50,828 bases of DNA from Bacteroidales bacterium (GCA_017437755.1 JAFRXI010000040.1:1-50828); one strand, 5' to 3'; positions 15,566 to 24,481 are shown, counted from the stretch's first letter. Numbers and translations: made by a program. The notes: generated by a model from the letters alone, not told the origin.

Positions 15566-16444
15566 TTATGAATATATTTCGTCTTTGCTCATGCCCACGG
15601 CCCTTCCAACGGTGATCCATGTGCTGACAAGGCAGATGACCTCGCCGGCCACCACCACGATGGCCATCACCGGAAGCAGCATCCGGAGACTGAACATCTG
15701 GAAGAGGACGGAAAAACTGTTCCGGAGGAAGTACAGGGCCCCGATTATCATGCATATCGCCAGCAGTGACGCAAACAGCCCCTGGATTGCGCTCTGCCAC
15801 ATGAATGGCCCGCGTATGAAGCCCCTGGTGGCACCCACCAGCTTCATGGTATGTATGGAGAAGCGGCGGGCGAACACATTGAGCCTCACCGTGTTGGCTA
15901 TCAGCACAAAGGAAATGAACAGGAGCAGCGCGATAAGGACGGCTATCACCACGGAGATCTTCCGCAGGTTCTGGTTGAGCTTGTCCACAAGGGATTTCTG
16001 GTAAACCACCTCGTCCACCAGGGGAGAGGCCTCTATCTTTCGGCGGATGACGGCTATGCTGTCGGCCTCCACGTAGGCCGCGTCCAGCGAAACGTCTATC
16101 GAAATGGGCACGGGGGCGGTTTCAAATACGTCCAGGAAGTCCTCGCCCAGGAGCCTTGCCATCTCTCCGATACCCTGCTCGCGCGAGATGAATTCGGTGG
16201 TCCTCACCCCGGTTATGGCGTCGATCCCGGACTGGAGTCTGACGGCCTGGTCCTCGGATGCGTCCTGGACCAGTATCACGGACAGTTTGAGGTTCTCCTT
16301 GAAATAATTGCTCACGCTCCTGGCGTTAACCAGCAGCAGGGCGGCGACGCCCACCAGCAGCAGCACCAGGCTTATGCAGATCACGGTTGAAATCCATGAA
16401 AACGCAAGCCTGCGGCGCAAAGTCCTGTTTTCCTTTCTGGCCAT
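15566..16444 (-). CDS. ftsX: cell division protein FtsX
   Basis: The protein is 292 aa from the ATG at 16444. One N-terminal membrane segment (about residues 17-40) is followed by a large extracytoplasmic domain and three C-terminal membrane segments, the standard FtsX permease-like layout. The block VFARRFSIHTMKLVGATRGF before the second segment is characteristic. FtsX partners FtsE in the divisome and regulates peptidoglycan hydrolases; ftsE is not in this window. A TTG at 16459 would extend it by five codons, but a consensus -7 element at 16467-16474 puts the transcript start close to that position. Confidence 0.92.
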   Translation of the reverse strand: MARKENRTLRRRLAFSWISTVICISLVLLLVGVAALLLVNARSVSNYFKENLKLSVILVQDASEDQAVRLQSGIDAITGVRTTEFISREQGIGEMARLLGEDFLDVFETAPVPISIDVSLDAAYVEADSIAVIRRKIEASPLVDEVVYQKSLVDKLNQNLRKISVVIAVLIALLLFISFVLIANTVRLNVFARRFSIHTMKLVGATRGFIRGPFMWQSAIQGLFASLLAICMIIGALYFLRNSFSVLFQMFSLRMLLPVMAIVVVAGEVICLVSTWITVGRAVGMSKDEIYS

Positions 16445-16466
16445 GTCGGAATACGGCAATTTGCGT

Positions 16467-16474
16467 CAAAGATA
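16467..16474 (-). promoter_or_regulatory. -7 element for ftsX-DUF3098-uppP-lpxH
   Basis: On the minus strand the site reads TATCTTTG, an exact TAnnTTTG match, 22 nt before the ftsX ATG. It lies back to back with the plus-strand element at 16505-16512. Confidence 0.6.
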
Positions 16475-16504
16475 GTGAATTATCGAAATATCGAAAAATA
16501 TTCT

Positions 16505-16512
16505 TATCTTTG
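16505..16512 (+). promoter_or_regulatory. -7 element for the GT5-like and DUF4270 genes
   Basis: TATCTTTG lies 26 nt before the ATG at 16539. The 30-bp AT-rich stretch between this and the divergent element contains a repeated TATCGAAA (about 16481-16497). Confidence 0.6.
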
Positions 16513-16538
16513 TTGGAAATAGACTAAGGTAAACGATT

Positions 16539-17363
16539 ATGGGAGAGTCTGCAAAAAGAGTCCTGTTTGTGAATTCCGAGATATATCCCTATCTCCCGGA
16601 AAGCCCTATGGCGTCCATAGGCCGTTATCTCCCGCAGGGAATACAGGACCGCAAGAAGGAAATCCGTTCGTTCATGCCCCGTTACGGCTGCGTGAACGAG
16701 AGGAAGAACCAGCTCCACGAAGTGATCCGCCTTTCAGGAATGAATATAATCACCGGCGACGTGGACCGTCCGCTTGTAATCAAGGTGGCGTCGATATCGT
16801 CGGCCAGGATGCAGGTGTATTTCATTGACAACGAGGACTATTTCAAGCGCAAGCAGCCATATCGCGACGACAACGGCAAGTTCTTCCCCGACAACGGCGA
16901 GAGGGCCGTGTTCTTTGCCAGGGGAGTCCTGGAAACCGTAAAGAAACTGCGCTGGGCCCCGGACATCATCCATTGCCAGGGCTGGATTTCCCATCTGGTT
17001 CCGCTGTATCTCAAGAAAGTATATCGCGACGACCCCATCTTCTCCCAGTCCAAGATCGTCCTTTCCCTTTACGACGACACCCCGGCCGAGGCTTTCCAGA
17101 AGGATTTTGCAAAGGTGGTGCTCCACGGAGGGATCAAACCTGCCGACACGGGGCTTGGGGACGTGGTTGATGGCATGGAACTTGCGAAACTTGCCATCCG
17201 GTACTCCGACGGCGTAATCCTCGGCTCCGACGGCGTGGCTCCGGAACTTGGTCCGTACAGCGCCTCGCTGGGCCTCCCGGTGCTCCCGTACGACGGTGCC
17301 GCACTTGCCGACGGAAGCTACGTCGACAGCTACAACGCTTTTTACGACAGCCTGATGAAATGA
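16539..17363 (+). CDS. glycogen/starch synthase N-terminal-domain (GT5-like) protein, half length
   Basis: The protein is 274 aa. It matches the N-terminal Rossmann half of GT5 synthases (VLFVNSEIYPYLPES, IRSFMPRYGCVNER, APDIIHCQGWISHLVPLYLKK). Full synthases have about 470 aa, and the C-terminal nucleotide-sugar domain is missing. The lysine-containing KxGG loop that binds ADP-glucose is also absent, replaced by SPMASIGR. Single-domain relatives beside DUF4270 genes are common in Bacteroidota, so this is likely a conserved family rather than a recent truncation. Catalysis is doubtful. It overlaps the DUF4270 gene by 4 nt (ATGA). Confidence 0.8.
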   Translation: MGESAKRVLFVNSEIYPYLPESPMASIGRYLPQGIQDRKKEIRSFMPRYGCVNERKNQLHEVIRLSGMNIITGDVDRPLVIKVASISSARMQVYFIDNEDYFKRKQPYRDDNGKFFPDNGERAVFFARGVLETVKKLRWAPDIIHCQGWISHLVPLYLKKVYRDDPIFSQSKIVLSLYDDTPAEAFQKDFAKVVLHGGIKPADTGLGDVVDGMELAKLAIRYSDGVILGSDGVAPELGPYSASLGLPVLPYDGAALADGSYVDSYNAFYDSLMK

Positions 17364-19114
17364 AATACAGACAGTTACTTTTGCTCTCGGCCGCGGCAGC
17401 CATCGCAGCGTCATGCGTAAAGGTGAACGGCGGGCTCGGAGAGAACTTCATAGCCACATCACAGCAGTACCATATAGAAACGGTGGATTTTCCCCTGACT
17501 GAAACCCGCATGGAAATGTCGGACAGCCTGTCGGGATTCTCCAACTCCAGGATTGTCATCGGCGCCGTAAAGGACGGGGTGTTCGGGGTCACCACCCGCG
17601 CCGCCGCCATGTCGCTGATCCCCGCCCTCGACACCATCGACCTTGGCAGGAACCCGGTGGTGAGGAGGTTCCGTTTCTCGGTGTCGGCCGACAGCGTTTC
17701 CATCCCGCGCGAAAAAGAGAGGTATATCCTCCAGAACGTGAACGTCTACAGCCTTGTCAACCCCATCAACTACGACAAGGTGGGCACGACCCAGGACCTG
17801 GAGCATTCGGCGGCCAGGGTGAACCTGGGAACCCCGGTGGTGAACGGTTCGGACTCCCTCACGTTCGAGTTTACCGAGGAATTCGCCATGCAGTATGTCA
17901 ACGGGATCAAGTCCCTGGCGCCCGACGGGGTCCTGATCGACAGGGCGGGCCACACCGACGCCGACGACGAGTCGGTGCTGGCGGAATACCTCCAGGACAG
18001 GCTCAGGAAGTACTGCAGCGTAATGCCCGGAATCTATATCGACACCGACGTTCCCGAGTCGGACGGGGGCAGGATCAACATCTTCAACCTGTCCTGCCTG
18101 TCGTGGCTCAGCGACGGGACGTATTCCGGCTATTACCGCAACAACAACTACGCGGTGCTCTACCTCAATTCCGAGTACGACGGCGAGCGGAAGGACACCT
18201 CCTTCCTGTTCATTCCCGGAGAGGCCGAATTCTTTGACGAGAATTCCTACCTGAGCAAGAAGAGCAAGTTCTACCAGTATTCGCTGAACATCACCGGGCA
18301 CGAGAAGAGCAAGGCGATGGAGGGCGTGGCCGGAGACTTCATTTACGTTGAGGGCGGCGGCGGCGTGAAGCCGGTGGTGCAGGCCTCGGAACTCCGGAGC
18401 AAGCTTCTGGCGCACATAGCGTCAAAGGGGCTGGACCCGTCTCAGGCGATTATCAGCAAGGCCACCCTGGAAATGCCGTTCGAGGCGCCTGACGACTACC
18501 TCGACTTCTCGGTTTTTCCCGTAATGCTCAGCCCTACCTGCCGTATCGAGGCGGAGTCGGGAAAGGTGACGTTCGCCGGTCTTTCCGACGCCAGTTCGTC
18601 AAACGAGAACCAGGGCGACATCAACCGTTCCACCCTGATGTATTCCCCCGACATAACCCATCACCTGCAGGAGCTGCTGAGGCTTGAGGACACCGGCAAG
18701 ATCCACAACTACGACGTCTGGTTCCTCACCGTGTTCAACGAGATAGTGGAGTCCACCGGAAACAACTCCGGCTATGACACCGATTATTACCGGAACCTCC
18801 TGTATGCGCAGTATTACAACCAGTTGTATAACGGCTACGGGTACGGGTATCCATACGGAGGCTACGGAGGTTATGGTTACGGCGGTTACGGTTATGGCTA
18901 CGGCGGCTATGGCTACGGGTACGACAGCTATGGCTACGGCTACAGCAACTACCTGAACTACGCCCTGATGCAGTCCATGTACTCGTCTTCGTCAAGCACC
19001 GTCCAGCGGGCCATGACCCTGGACAAGGACCGCTACTACAAGGTTGCGCTGAACGGACCGTCTTCGGCCCGTCCCCCCGTCCTCCGCGTCACCTATTGCA
19101 TCCCCAAGGAGTAG
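17360..19114 (+). CDS. DUF4270 family lipoprotein with a Gly-Tyr-rich tract
   Basis: The protein is 584 aa. A signal peptide ends in a lipobox-like AIAASC (Cys20), so it is probably an outer-membrane or periplasmic lipoprotein. The body matches DUF4270, a Bacteroidota family of unknown function, with beta-rich segments such as LTFEFTEEFAMQYVNGI and YSPDITHHLQELLRLED. Residues about 491-530 form a low-complexity run of Gly-Tyr repeats, followed by a Ser-rich patch; this looks like an insertion. It is translationally coupled to the GT5-like gene and followed by a terminator. Confidence 0.85.
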   Translation: MKYRQLLLLSAAAAIAASCVKVNGGLGENFIATSQQYHIETVDFPLTETRMEMSDSLSGFSNSRIVIGAVKDGVFGVTTRAAAMSLIPALDTIDLGRNPVVRRFRFSVSADSVSIPREKERYILQNVNVYSLVNPINYDKVGTTQDLEHSAARVNLGTPVVNGSDSLTFEFTEEFAMQYVNGIKSLAPDGVLIDRAGHTDADDESVLAEYLQDRLRKYCSVMPGIYIDTDVPESDGGRINIFNLSCLSWLSDGTYSGYYRNNNYAVLYLNSEYDGERKDTSFLFIPGEAEFFDENSYLSKKSKFYQYSLNITGHEKSKAMEGVAGDFIYVEGGGGVKPVVQASELRSKLLAHIASKGLDPSQAIISKATLEMPFEAPDDYLDFSVFPVMLSPTCRIEAESGKVTFAGLSDASSSNENQGDINRSTLMYSPDITHHLQELLRLEDTGKIHNYDVWFLTVFNEIVESTGNNSGYDTDYYRNLLYAQYYNQLYNGYGYGYPYGGYGGYGYGGYGYGYGGYGYGYDSYGYGYSNYLNYALMQSMYSSSSSTVQRAMTLDKDRYYKVALNGPSSARPPVLRVTYCIPKE

Positions 19115-19132
19115 CGGCGGACAGCCGCGTCG

Positions 19133-19160
19133 CCCCCGGTCCTTCAGGCCGGGGGTTTTT
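19133..19160 (+). terminator. rho-independent terminator after the DUF4270 gene
   Basis: CCCCCGG (19133-19139) pairs with CCGGGGG (19149-19155), followed by five Ts. It separates the DUF4270 unit from the ribosomal operon. Confidence 0.85.
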
Positions 19161-19199
19161 CGTGGTTTGCGTTGAGCCGGGTATCTTTTTTTCGCGTCC

Positions 19200-19340
19200 G
19201 GTCGAAAATGTTGGAAAAAATTTTTCAACAGTGTTAGGAAGTAACTGAAAAAGCGATAGTTAGGTTGCAAAAATGCCGGTCGAAAAAGTTGAAAAAATTT
19301 TCAGAAAGTGTTTGTTTTTAAAGAAAAATGACTAACTTTG
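19200..19340 (+). promoter_or_regulatory. duplicated promoter region of the ribosomal operon
   Basis: The 315-bp gap 19115-19429 holds no gene. An AT-rich block beginning GGTCGAAAA at 19200 is repeated at 19278 (about 34 bp, imperfect). The better promoter has TTTG at 19311-19314 and TAACTTTG at 19333-19340, 18 nt apart. A weaker partner, TAGGTTGC, lies at 19261-19268 after the first block. The leader from about 19348 to 19429 is untranslated, and I cannot assign a known ribosomal-protein binding site in it. Confidence 0.6.
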
Positions 19341-19429
19341 CAATCCCAAAATTGGGGCGAAGTATACCCAACCAGCTGAGCCTCAATTAGTTAGGGAAAA
19401 AGAGAGAATTTTTTAAAAGTAATACAGCG

Positions 19430-19852
19430 ATGTTACAACCCAAAAGAACAAAGTTTAGAAGGGAGCAGAAGAACCGCATGAAGGGCAACTCCGGAAGGGG
19501 CAACCAGCTTGCGTTCGGTTCGTTTGGAATCAAGACCCTCGAGAATTGTTGGCTTACTGCACAGCAGATAGAGGCCGCCCGTCAGGCGATCTCCCGTCGT
19601 ATGAACCGTGAAGGCCAGATATGGATCAGGATCTTCCCTGTGAAGCCTTTCACCAAGAAGCCTCTCGATACCCGTATGGGTAAGGGTAAGGGTGATCCCC
19701 AGGGCTTCGTAGCCCCCGTGACTCCCGGCCGCATCCTTTTCGAGGCCGAGGGTGTCTCCCTGGAAGTGGCAAAGGACGCAATGCGCCTGGCCGCCCACAA
19801 GCTTCCCGTCGCCACCAAGTTCGTGGTCCGCAGGGATTATGTAGAAGAATAA
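19430..19852 (+). CDS. rplP: 50S ribosomal protein L16
   Basis: The protein is 140 aa. L16 signatures are clear ([51 protein letters not shown]). L16 lies near the peptidyl-transferase and A-site region of the large subunit. It is the first gene of the operon here. In most bacteria rpsC and the rest of the S10 cluster come directly before it, but here a terminator, a promoter and unrelated genes do. Confidence 0.98.
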   Translation: MLQPKRTKFRREQKNRMKGNSGRGNQLAFGSFGIKTLENCWLTAQQIEAARQAISRRMNREGQIWIRIFPVKPFTKKPLDTRMGKGKGDPQGFVAPVTPGRILFEAEGVSLEVAKDAMRLAAHKLPVATKFVVRRDYVEE

Positions 19853-19870
19853 TTTAATGGAGAAAGTACA

Positions 19871-20068
19871 ATGAAAGTATCAGAAGTCAGGGAGATGTCC
19901 GTTGCGGATCTCCGCGATCGCATCGAGGTCGAGAAGCGTAACCTCGACACCATGAAGCTCAATCACGCTATCTCTCCATTAGAGGATACGTCCAAATTCA
20001 AGAAGACCCGCCAGGATATTGCCCGTATGATCACTATCCTCGCCGAGAAAGAGAAACAGCAGAACTAA
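19871..20068 (+). CDS. rpmC: 50S ribosomal protein L29
   Basis: The protein is 65 aa, a two-helix protein (MKVSEVREMSVADLRDRIE, RQDIARMITILAEKE). L29 sits at the peptide exit tunnel near the docking site of trigger factor and SRP. A GGAGAAAG ribosome-binding site lies just upstream. The gene is in the usual place between rplP and rpsQ. Confidence 0.96.
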   Translation: MKVSEVREMSVADLRDRIEVEKRNLDTMKLNHAISPLEDTSKFKKTRQDIARMITILAEKEKQQN

Positions 20069-20080
20069 ATTTTGAGTCCA

Positions 20081-20335
20081 ATGGAAAGAAATCTTCGCAA
20101 AGAAAGAATAGGAGTGGTGGTGAGCAACAAGATGGACAAGACCATCGTGGTTGCCGTCGAGATGAGGGAGAAGCACCCCCTTTACGGCAAGTTCGTCAAG
20201 AAGACCACCAAGTTCGTTGCCCAGGACGATAAGAACGAGTGCTCCGAGGGTGATACCGTGCGTATCATGGAGACCCGCCCCCTGTCCAAGACCAAGAACT
20301 GGAGATTAGTTGAAATCGTTGAAAAAGTCAAATAG
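20081..20335 (+). CDS. rpsQ: 30S ribosomal protein S17
   Basis: The protein is 84 aa from ATG 20081; a TTG at 20072 is the less likely start. The OB-fold signature is [22 protein letters not shown], with [20 protein letters not shown] near the end. S17 binds 16S rRNA early in small-subunit assembly. It is followed after 3 nt by rplN. Confidence 0.97.
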   Translation: MERNLRKERIGVVVSNKMDKTIVVAVEMREKHPLYGKFVKKTTKFVAQDDKNECSEGDTVRIMETRPLSKTKNWRLVEIVEKVK

Positions 20336-20338
20336 TTT

Positions 20339-20704
20339 ATGATACAGCAGGAAACACGTCTGTTGGTGGCCGACAACAGCGGAGCCAAGGAAGTCCTTTG
20401 CATCCGCGTACTTGGAGGTACCCACCATCGTTATGCGACCGTTGGCGACAAGATCGTCGTCACGGTGAAGAGCGCCATCCCCGGCGGCGACGCCAAGAAG
20501 GGTACGGTCTCCAAGGCCGTCATCGTGCGCACAAAGAAAGAGGTCCGCAGGGCGGACGGTTCATACATCCGTTTCGACGACAACGCCTGCGTTCTCCTCA
20601 ACAATGCCGGAGAACTCCGCGGAACCCGTATCTTCGGTCCCGTGGCCAGGGAGCTTCGCGAGAACTACATGAAGATTGTTTCACTGGCACCGGAGGTCCT
20701 TTAA
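20339..20704 (+). CDS. rplN: 50S ribosomal protein L14
   Basis: The protein is 121 aa. L14 is recognised from [39 protein letters not shown] and the length. It contacts 23S rRNA at the subunit interface. Spacing to both neighbours is minimal, as usual for the spc cluster. Confidence 0.98.
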   Translation: MIQQETRLLVADNSGAKEVLCIRVLGGTHHRYATVGDKIVVTVKSAIPGGDAKKGTVSKAVIVRTKKEVRRADGSYIRFDDNACVLLNNAGELRGTRIFGPVARELRENYMKIVSLAPEVL

Positions 20705-20717
20705 TCAGCGTAGCATC

Positions 20718-21032
20718 ATGAAAAAGTTCCATATCAAGAAAGGTGACACCGTATTTGTGAATGCGGGCAACGACAAAGGCAAGACCGGAAAGGTCCTGGA
20801 AGTGCTCCGTGCAAAGGACCGCGTCATCGTAGAGGGTATCAACATGGTGTCAAAGCACACCAAGCCCAATTCCAAGACCCCCCAGGGTGGTATCATCAAA
20901 CAGGAGGCCAGCATCCATATTTCCAACGTCCAGCTCATGGACGCTTCCGGTAAGCCCGTGAAGGTCACTTACAAGGAAGTTGACGGAAAGAAGGTCAGGG
21001 TCGCCAAAACAACAGGAGAGGAGATTAAGTAA
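20718..21032 (+). CDS. rplX: 50S ribosomal protein L24
   Basis: The protein is 104 aa from ATG 20718. The N-terminal KOW motif ([20 protein letters not shown]) binds 23S rRNA, and L24 starts large-subunit assembly. An in-frame TTG at 20676 would overlap rplN by 29 bp and is not needed. The length matches family members. Confidence 0.97.
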   Translation: MKKFHIKKGDTVFVNAGNDKGKTGKVLEVLRAKDRVIVEGINMVSKHTKPNSKTPQGGIIKQEASIHISNVQLMDASGKPVKVTYKEVDGKKVRVAKTTGEEIK

Positions 21033-21034
21033 TT

Positions 21035-21634
21035 ATGGCAAAGAAAACCAACAAACCGGCTGAGGCCCAGGTTCTTCCCAAGGGATATGTCCCCTCGATG
21101 AAGAAGCAGTACAAGGAGGAGATCGTTCCCGCTCTCATGAAGCAGTTCTCCTATACCACCGTGATGCAGGTTCCCAAGCTTGTCAAGATAACCGTCAACG
21201 AAGGTGTCGGTGACGCCACCCAGGACCGCAAGATGGTCGAGGAAGCCGCCGCCGAGCTCTCCATAATCGTTGGCCAGAAGGCAGTCATCACTTCTTCCAG
21301 GAAGGATATCTCCAACTTCAAGCTCCGTAAGGGAATGCCCATCGGCGCAAAGGTCACCCTCCGCAACGTCAAGATGTATGAGTTCCTCGAGAGGCTTATC
21401 CGTGTAGCCCTTCCCCGTATCCGTGACTTCAACGGTATTTCCGAGAAGATGGACGGCCAGGGCAACTACACCCTCGGTATCAAGGAGCAGATCATTTTCC
21501 CCGAAGTCGACATCGACAAGAACCCCCGTATCCACGGTCTTGAGATCACTTTCGTGACCACCGCCCGTACCGACGAAGAGGCTCACGCCCTTCTCAAGGA
21601 GTTCGGTCTTCCTTTCAAGAAACATAACAATTAA
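21035..21634 (+). CDS. rplE: 50S ribosomal protein L5
   Basis: The protein is 199 aa. It has L5 signatures ([64 protein letters not shown]). L5 binds 5S rRNA and the P-site tRNA. The N-terminus is about 15 residues longer than E. coli L5 ([18 protein letters not shown]). It starts 2 nt after rplX. Confidence 0.98.
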   Translation: MAKKTNKPAEAQVLPKGYVPSMKKQYKEEIVPALMKQFSYTTVMQVPKLVKITVNEGVGDATQDRKMVEEAAAELSIIVGQKAVITSSRKDISNFKLRKGMPIGAKVTLRNVKMYEFLERLIRVALPRIRDFNGISEKMDGQGNYTLGIKEQIIFPEVDIDKNPRIHGLEITFVTTARTDEEAHALLKEFGLPFKKHNN

Positions 21635-21638
21635 GAAT

Positions 21639-21908
21639 ATGGCAAAAGAATCAATGAAAGCCCGTGAGGTGAAGCGCGCAAAGATGGTGGCCAAGTATGC
21701 CGCCAAGAGGCAGGCTCTCAAAGAGGCCGGTGATTATGCCGCCCTTGACAAGCTCCCCAAGAATGCAAGCCCCGTACGTCTTCACAACCGCTGCTCCCTT
21801 ACCGGTCGTCCCAAGGGATATATGAGGGATTTCGGCCTCAGCCGTATCCAGTTCCGCGAGATGGCTTCACAGGGTCTCATCCCCGGCGTCAAGAAAGCCT
21901 CCTGGTGA
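21639..21908 (+). CDS. rpsN: 30S ribosomal protein S14
   Basis: The protein is 89 aa, the long form without the CxxC zinc site ([35 protein letters not shown]). S14 binds the head of the small subunit. It is placed between rplE and rpsH as usual. Confidence 0.97.
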   Translation: MAKESMKAREVKRAKMVAKYAAKRQALKEAGDYAALDKLPKNASPVRLHNRCSLTGRPKGYMRDFGLSRIQFREMASQGLIPGVKKASW

Positions 21909-21933
21909 GAATAATTATTAAAACGACAAGAAA

Positions 21934-22329
21934 ATGACAGATCCAATTGCAGATTACCTGACCAGGATACGCAATGCTTATCTTGCAGGCAAGAAGATAG
22001 TTGAAGTGCCGTCTTCCAACATGAAGGTGGCCCTCACCAAGATCCTGTTCGAGAAGGGTTACATCCTCAGCTACAAGGTGGTTGAGAACGAGCCCGTGAA
22101 CACCATCAAGATGGCTCTCAAATATCACCCGCAGACCAAGGCCGCGGCCATCAAGTCCATCCAGAGGGTTTCCTCTCCCGGACTCCGCAAGTATGTTGAC
22201 GTCGCAAGCATGCCCAGGGTTCTCAACGGACTCGGCATCGCCATCCTTTCAACGTCAAAGGGTGTCATCACCGACAAGGAAGCCAAGGAACTCGGCGTAG
22301 GCGGTGAAGTAATATGTTATGTTTACTAA
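21934..22329 (+). CDS. rpsH: 30S ribosomal protein S8
   Basis: The protein is 131 aa (DPIADYLTRIRNAYLAGK, GLGIAILSTSKGVITDKEA, VGGEVICYVY). S8 binds helix 21 of 16S rRNA. In E. coli it represses the spc operon by binding its mRNA; whether this holds here is unknown. The C-terminal GGEVICYVY motif is complete. Confidence 0.98.
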   Translation: MTDPIADYLTRIRNAYLAGKKIVEVPSSNMKVALTKILFEKGYILSYKVVENEPVNTIKMALKYHPQTKAAAIKSIQRVSSPGLRKYVDVASMPRVLNGLGIAILSTSKGVITDKEAKELGVGGEVICYVY

Positions 22330-22347
22330 TTTATAAAGTATAAAGTA

Positions 22348-22908
22348 ATGTCAAGAATAGGTAAATTGCCTGTAAACCTTCCGGCCGGAGTGACTGTAGA
22401 GGTCCTCGACGGCAACGTGGTGAAGGTTAAAGGCCCCAAGGGTGAGCTCTGCCAGAAGGTAGATCCTGATATCCAGGTCACCATTGAGGGAAATGAAATC
22501 AAGTTTGCCCGTCCCAGCGACCTTCCCCGCTTCCGTTCCATGCACGGCCTCTACAGGGCTCTCGTGAACAACATGGTCACCGGTGTCTCCAAGGGTTTTG
22601 AGATCCGTCAGGAGTTCGTGGGTGTCGGTTACAGGGTGGCGGCCCAGGGTCAGCTCATCACCATGTCGCTCGGTTATTCCCACGACATCCAGATCATGCT
22701 TCCCGCCGAGGTTACCGCCGAGACCCCTCAGGTCCGCAAGGGAGAGAACCCCGTGCTCATCCTCCGCAGTGCCGACAAGCAGCTCGTCGGTGCGGTGGCT
22801 GCCAAGATCCGTTCCTTCCGTCGTCCTGAGCCTTACAAGGGCAAGGGTATCAAGTTCGCCGGCGAGACCCTGCGTCGCAAGGCCGGTAAGAGCGCATCAG
22901 CTAAATAA
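22348..22908 (+). CDS. rplF: 50S ribosomal protein L6
   Basis: The protein is 186 aa with two similar domains (MSRIGKLPVNLPAGVTVEV; GFEIRQEFVGVGYR) and the conserved C-terminal PEPYKGKGIKFAGE motif. L6 contacts the sarcin-ricin loop region of 23S rRNA near the factor-binding site. Confidence 0.98.
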   Translation: MSRIGKLPVNLPAGVTVEVLDGNVVKVKGPKGELCQKVDPDIQVTIEGNEIKFARPSDLPRFRSMHGLYRALVNNMVTGVSKGFEIRQEFVGVGYRVAAQGQLITMSLGYSHDIQIMLPAEVTAETPQVRKGENPVLILRSADKQLVGAVAAKIRSFRRPEPYKGKGIKFAGETLRRKAGKSASAK

Positions 22909-22923
22909 CAGGAGGACAACGTT

Positions 22924-23286
22924 ATGGCATTGAACAGAATAGAAAGAAGAAGAAGGATACATTACCGTATACGCAAGAAGGTCAACGGTACTGCCGAGAG
23001 GCCCCGCATGGTGGTCTTCCGCAGCAACAAGCAGATTTACGTACAGGTAATCGACGATGAGCAGGGTCGTACCCTCGTCGCCGCCGCATCCAACGACAAG
23101 GCTCTCGCCGCCGAGTGCAAGGGCAAGAGCGGTATTGAGGCTGCTGCAATAGTCGGAAAGGCCATTGCAGAGCGCGCCAAGGAAGCCGGAATCCAGTCGG
23201 TCGCATTCGACCGCGGAGGCTATCTCTTCCATGGCAGGGTTAAAAGTTTGGCAGACGCTGCCCGTGAAGGCGGCCTCGATTTCTAA
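22924..23286 (+). CDS. rplR: 50S ribosomal protein L18
   Basis: The protein is 120 aa, basic at the N-terminus ([18 protein letters not shown]). The conserved C-terminal part ([26 protein letters not shown]) identifies L18. It binds 5S rRNA with L5 and L25. A clear AGGAGG lies 9 nt before the ATG. Confidence 0.98.
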   Translation: MALNRIERRRRIHYRIRKKVNGTAERPRMVVFRSNKQIYVQVIDDEQGRTLVAAASNDKALAAECKGKSGIEAAAIVGKAIAERAKEAGIQSVAFDRGGYLFHGRVKSLADAAREGGLDF

Positions 23287-23296
23287 TATTAGGACT

Positions 23297-23815
23297 ATGG
23301 CAAATTCAAACGTTAAAAGAGTAAAGACATCCGACCTCGAGCTCAAGGACAGGCTCGTAGCCATCAACAGGGTTACCAAGGTCACCAAGGGTGGTCGTCA
23401 CTTCCGCTTTGCCGCCATCGTGGTCGTCGGAGACGAGAACGGTGTCGTGGGCTATGGTCTTGGAAAGGCCAACGAAGTTACCGCAGCCATCGCCAAGGGC
23501 GTTGAGGATGCAAAGAAGAACCTGGTGAAGGTTCCCGTTATCAACACCACCATCCCCCACGAGCAGGAAGCCAGCTTCGGCGGCGCCAGGGTTTTCATGA
23601 AGCCCGCTGCTCCCGGTACCGGTGTGAAGGCCGGCGGCGCCATGCGTGCCGTGTTCGAGTCGGCCGGCGTGCAGAACGTGCTCGCCAAGTCAAAGGGCTC
23701 ATCCAACCCCCACAACCTGGTCAAGGCTACCATCGAGGCCCTCACCGAGATGAGGGACGCCTATACGGTGGCCGGCCTCAGGGGAATTCCCATGAGCAAG
23801 GTGTTCAACGGTTAA
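23297..23815 (+). CDS. rpsE: 30S ribosomal protein S5
   Basis: The protein is 172 aa from the ATG at 23297. It carries the double-stranded RNA-binding domain ([34 protein letters not shown]) and the C-terminal S5 domain ([21 protein letters not shown]). S5 helps translational accuracy and mRNA unwinding at the entry site. The frame stays open upstream into rplR, but no start there is plausible. Confidence 0.98.
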   Translation: MANSNVKRVKTSDLELKDRLVAINRVTKVTKGGRHFRFAAIVVVGDENGVVGYGLGKANEVTAAIAKGVEDAKKNLVKVPVINTTIPHEQEASFGGARVFMKPAAPGTGVKAGGAMRAVFESAGVQNVLAKSKGSSNPHNLVKATIEALTEMRDAYTVAGLRGIPMSKVFNG

Positions 23816-23831
23816 CGAGGAGGAAGGAATT

Positions 23832-24014
23832 ATGGCAAAACTCAGAATTACCCAGGTTATCTCCAAGAACGGGGAAACCCGCAGGCAGATTGCTAATCTC
23901 CGCGCTCTCGGTATCCGCAGGATGCACCAGACAGTTGAGGTAGAGGATACTCCCATCACCCGTGGTCAGCTGGAGAAGATTCATCACCTCGTGAAGTACG
24001 AAGTTATTGACTAA
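23832..24014 (+). CDS. rpmD: 50S ribosomal protein L30
   Basis: The protein is 60 aa (KLRITQVISKNGETRRQIAN, LRALGIRRMHQTVEVEDTP). The L30 fold and length are normal. A strong AGGAGG site lies just upstream. L30 is absent in some bacteria, but present here between rpsE and rplO as in E. coli. Confidence 0.97.
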   Translation: MAKLRITQVISKNGETRRQIANLRALGIRRMHQTVEVEDTPITRGQLEKIHHLVKYEVID

Positions 24015-24026
24015 GGAGGACTGAAG

Positions 24027-24476
24027 ATGAAACTTGAAAATCTCAAACCAGCAAAGGGTTCAACCCACAACAGCAAGCGCGTAGGTCGCGGACAGGGTTC
24101 CGGTAAGGGCGGCACCGCCACCCGTGGTACCAAGGGAGCCCAGGCCAGGGCCGGATACGAGCACAAGATCGGATTCGAGGGTGGTCAGATGCCTATCCAG
24201 AGGCGTCTTCCCAAGTTCGGCTTCAAGAACCCCACCAGGGTCGAGTACCTTGCAATCAACGTATCTACCCTCCAGGCTGTTTCCGAACGCACCGGCATCA
24301 CCGCTTTCGACATCGAGACCATGATCGGTGCAGGACTCGCCCACAAGGGTGACCTCGTCAAGGTCCTCGGCAACGGTGAGATCACCGCGGCCCTCGAAGT
24401 CAGCGCCCACGCCTTCTCCGCCTCGGCAGTCAGCAAGATCGAGGCTGCCGGCGGCAAGACAACCGTAATCGAATAA
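24027..24476 (+). CDS. rplO: 50S ribosomal protein L15
   Basis: The protein is 149 aa. The Gly/Arg/Lys-rich N-terminus (KRVGRGQGSGKGGTATRGTK) threads into 23S rRNA, and the globular C-terminal domain ends in KIEAAGGKTTVIE. A GGAGGA site precedes the ATG. secY begins 5 nt downstream. Confidence 0.98.
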   Translation: MKLENLKPAKGSTHNSKRVGRGQGSGKGGTATRGTKGAQARAGYEHKIGFEGGQMPIQRRLPKFGFKNPTRVEYLAINVSTLQAVSERTGITAFDIETMIGAGLAHKGDLVKVLGNGEITAALEVSAHAFSASAVSKIEAAGGKTTVIE

Positions 24477-24481
24477 ACGAG

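Noticed and set aside
19348-19395. tRNA-like sequence on the minus strand before rplP (GGCTCAGCTGGTTGGG resembles a D-arm)
   Set aside because: The D-stem has no closing partner and no acceptor, anticodon or T-arm can be built around it, so it is not a tRNA gene; at most a decayed fragment.
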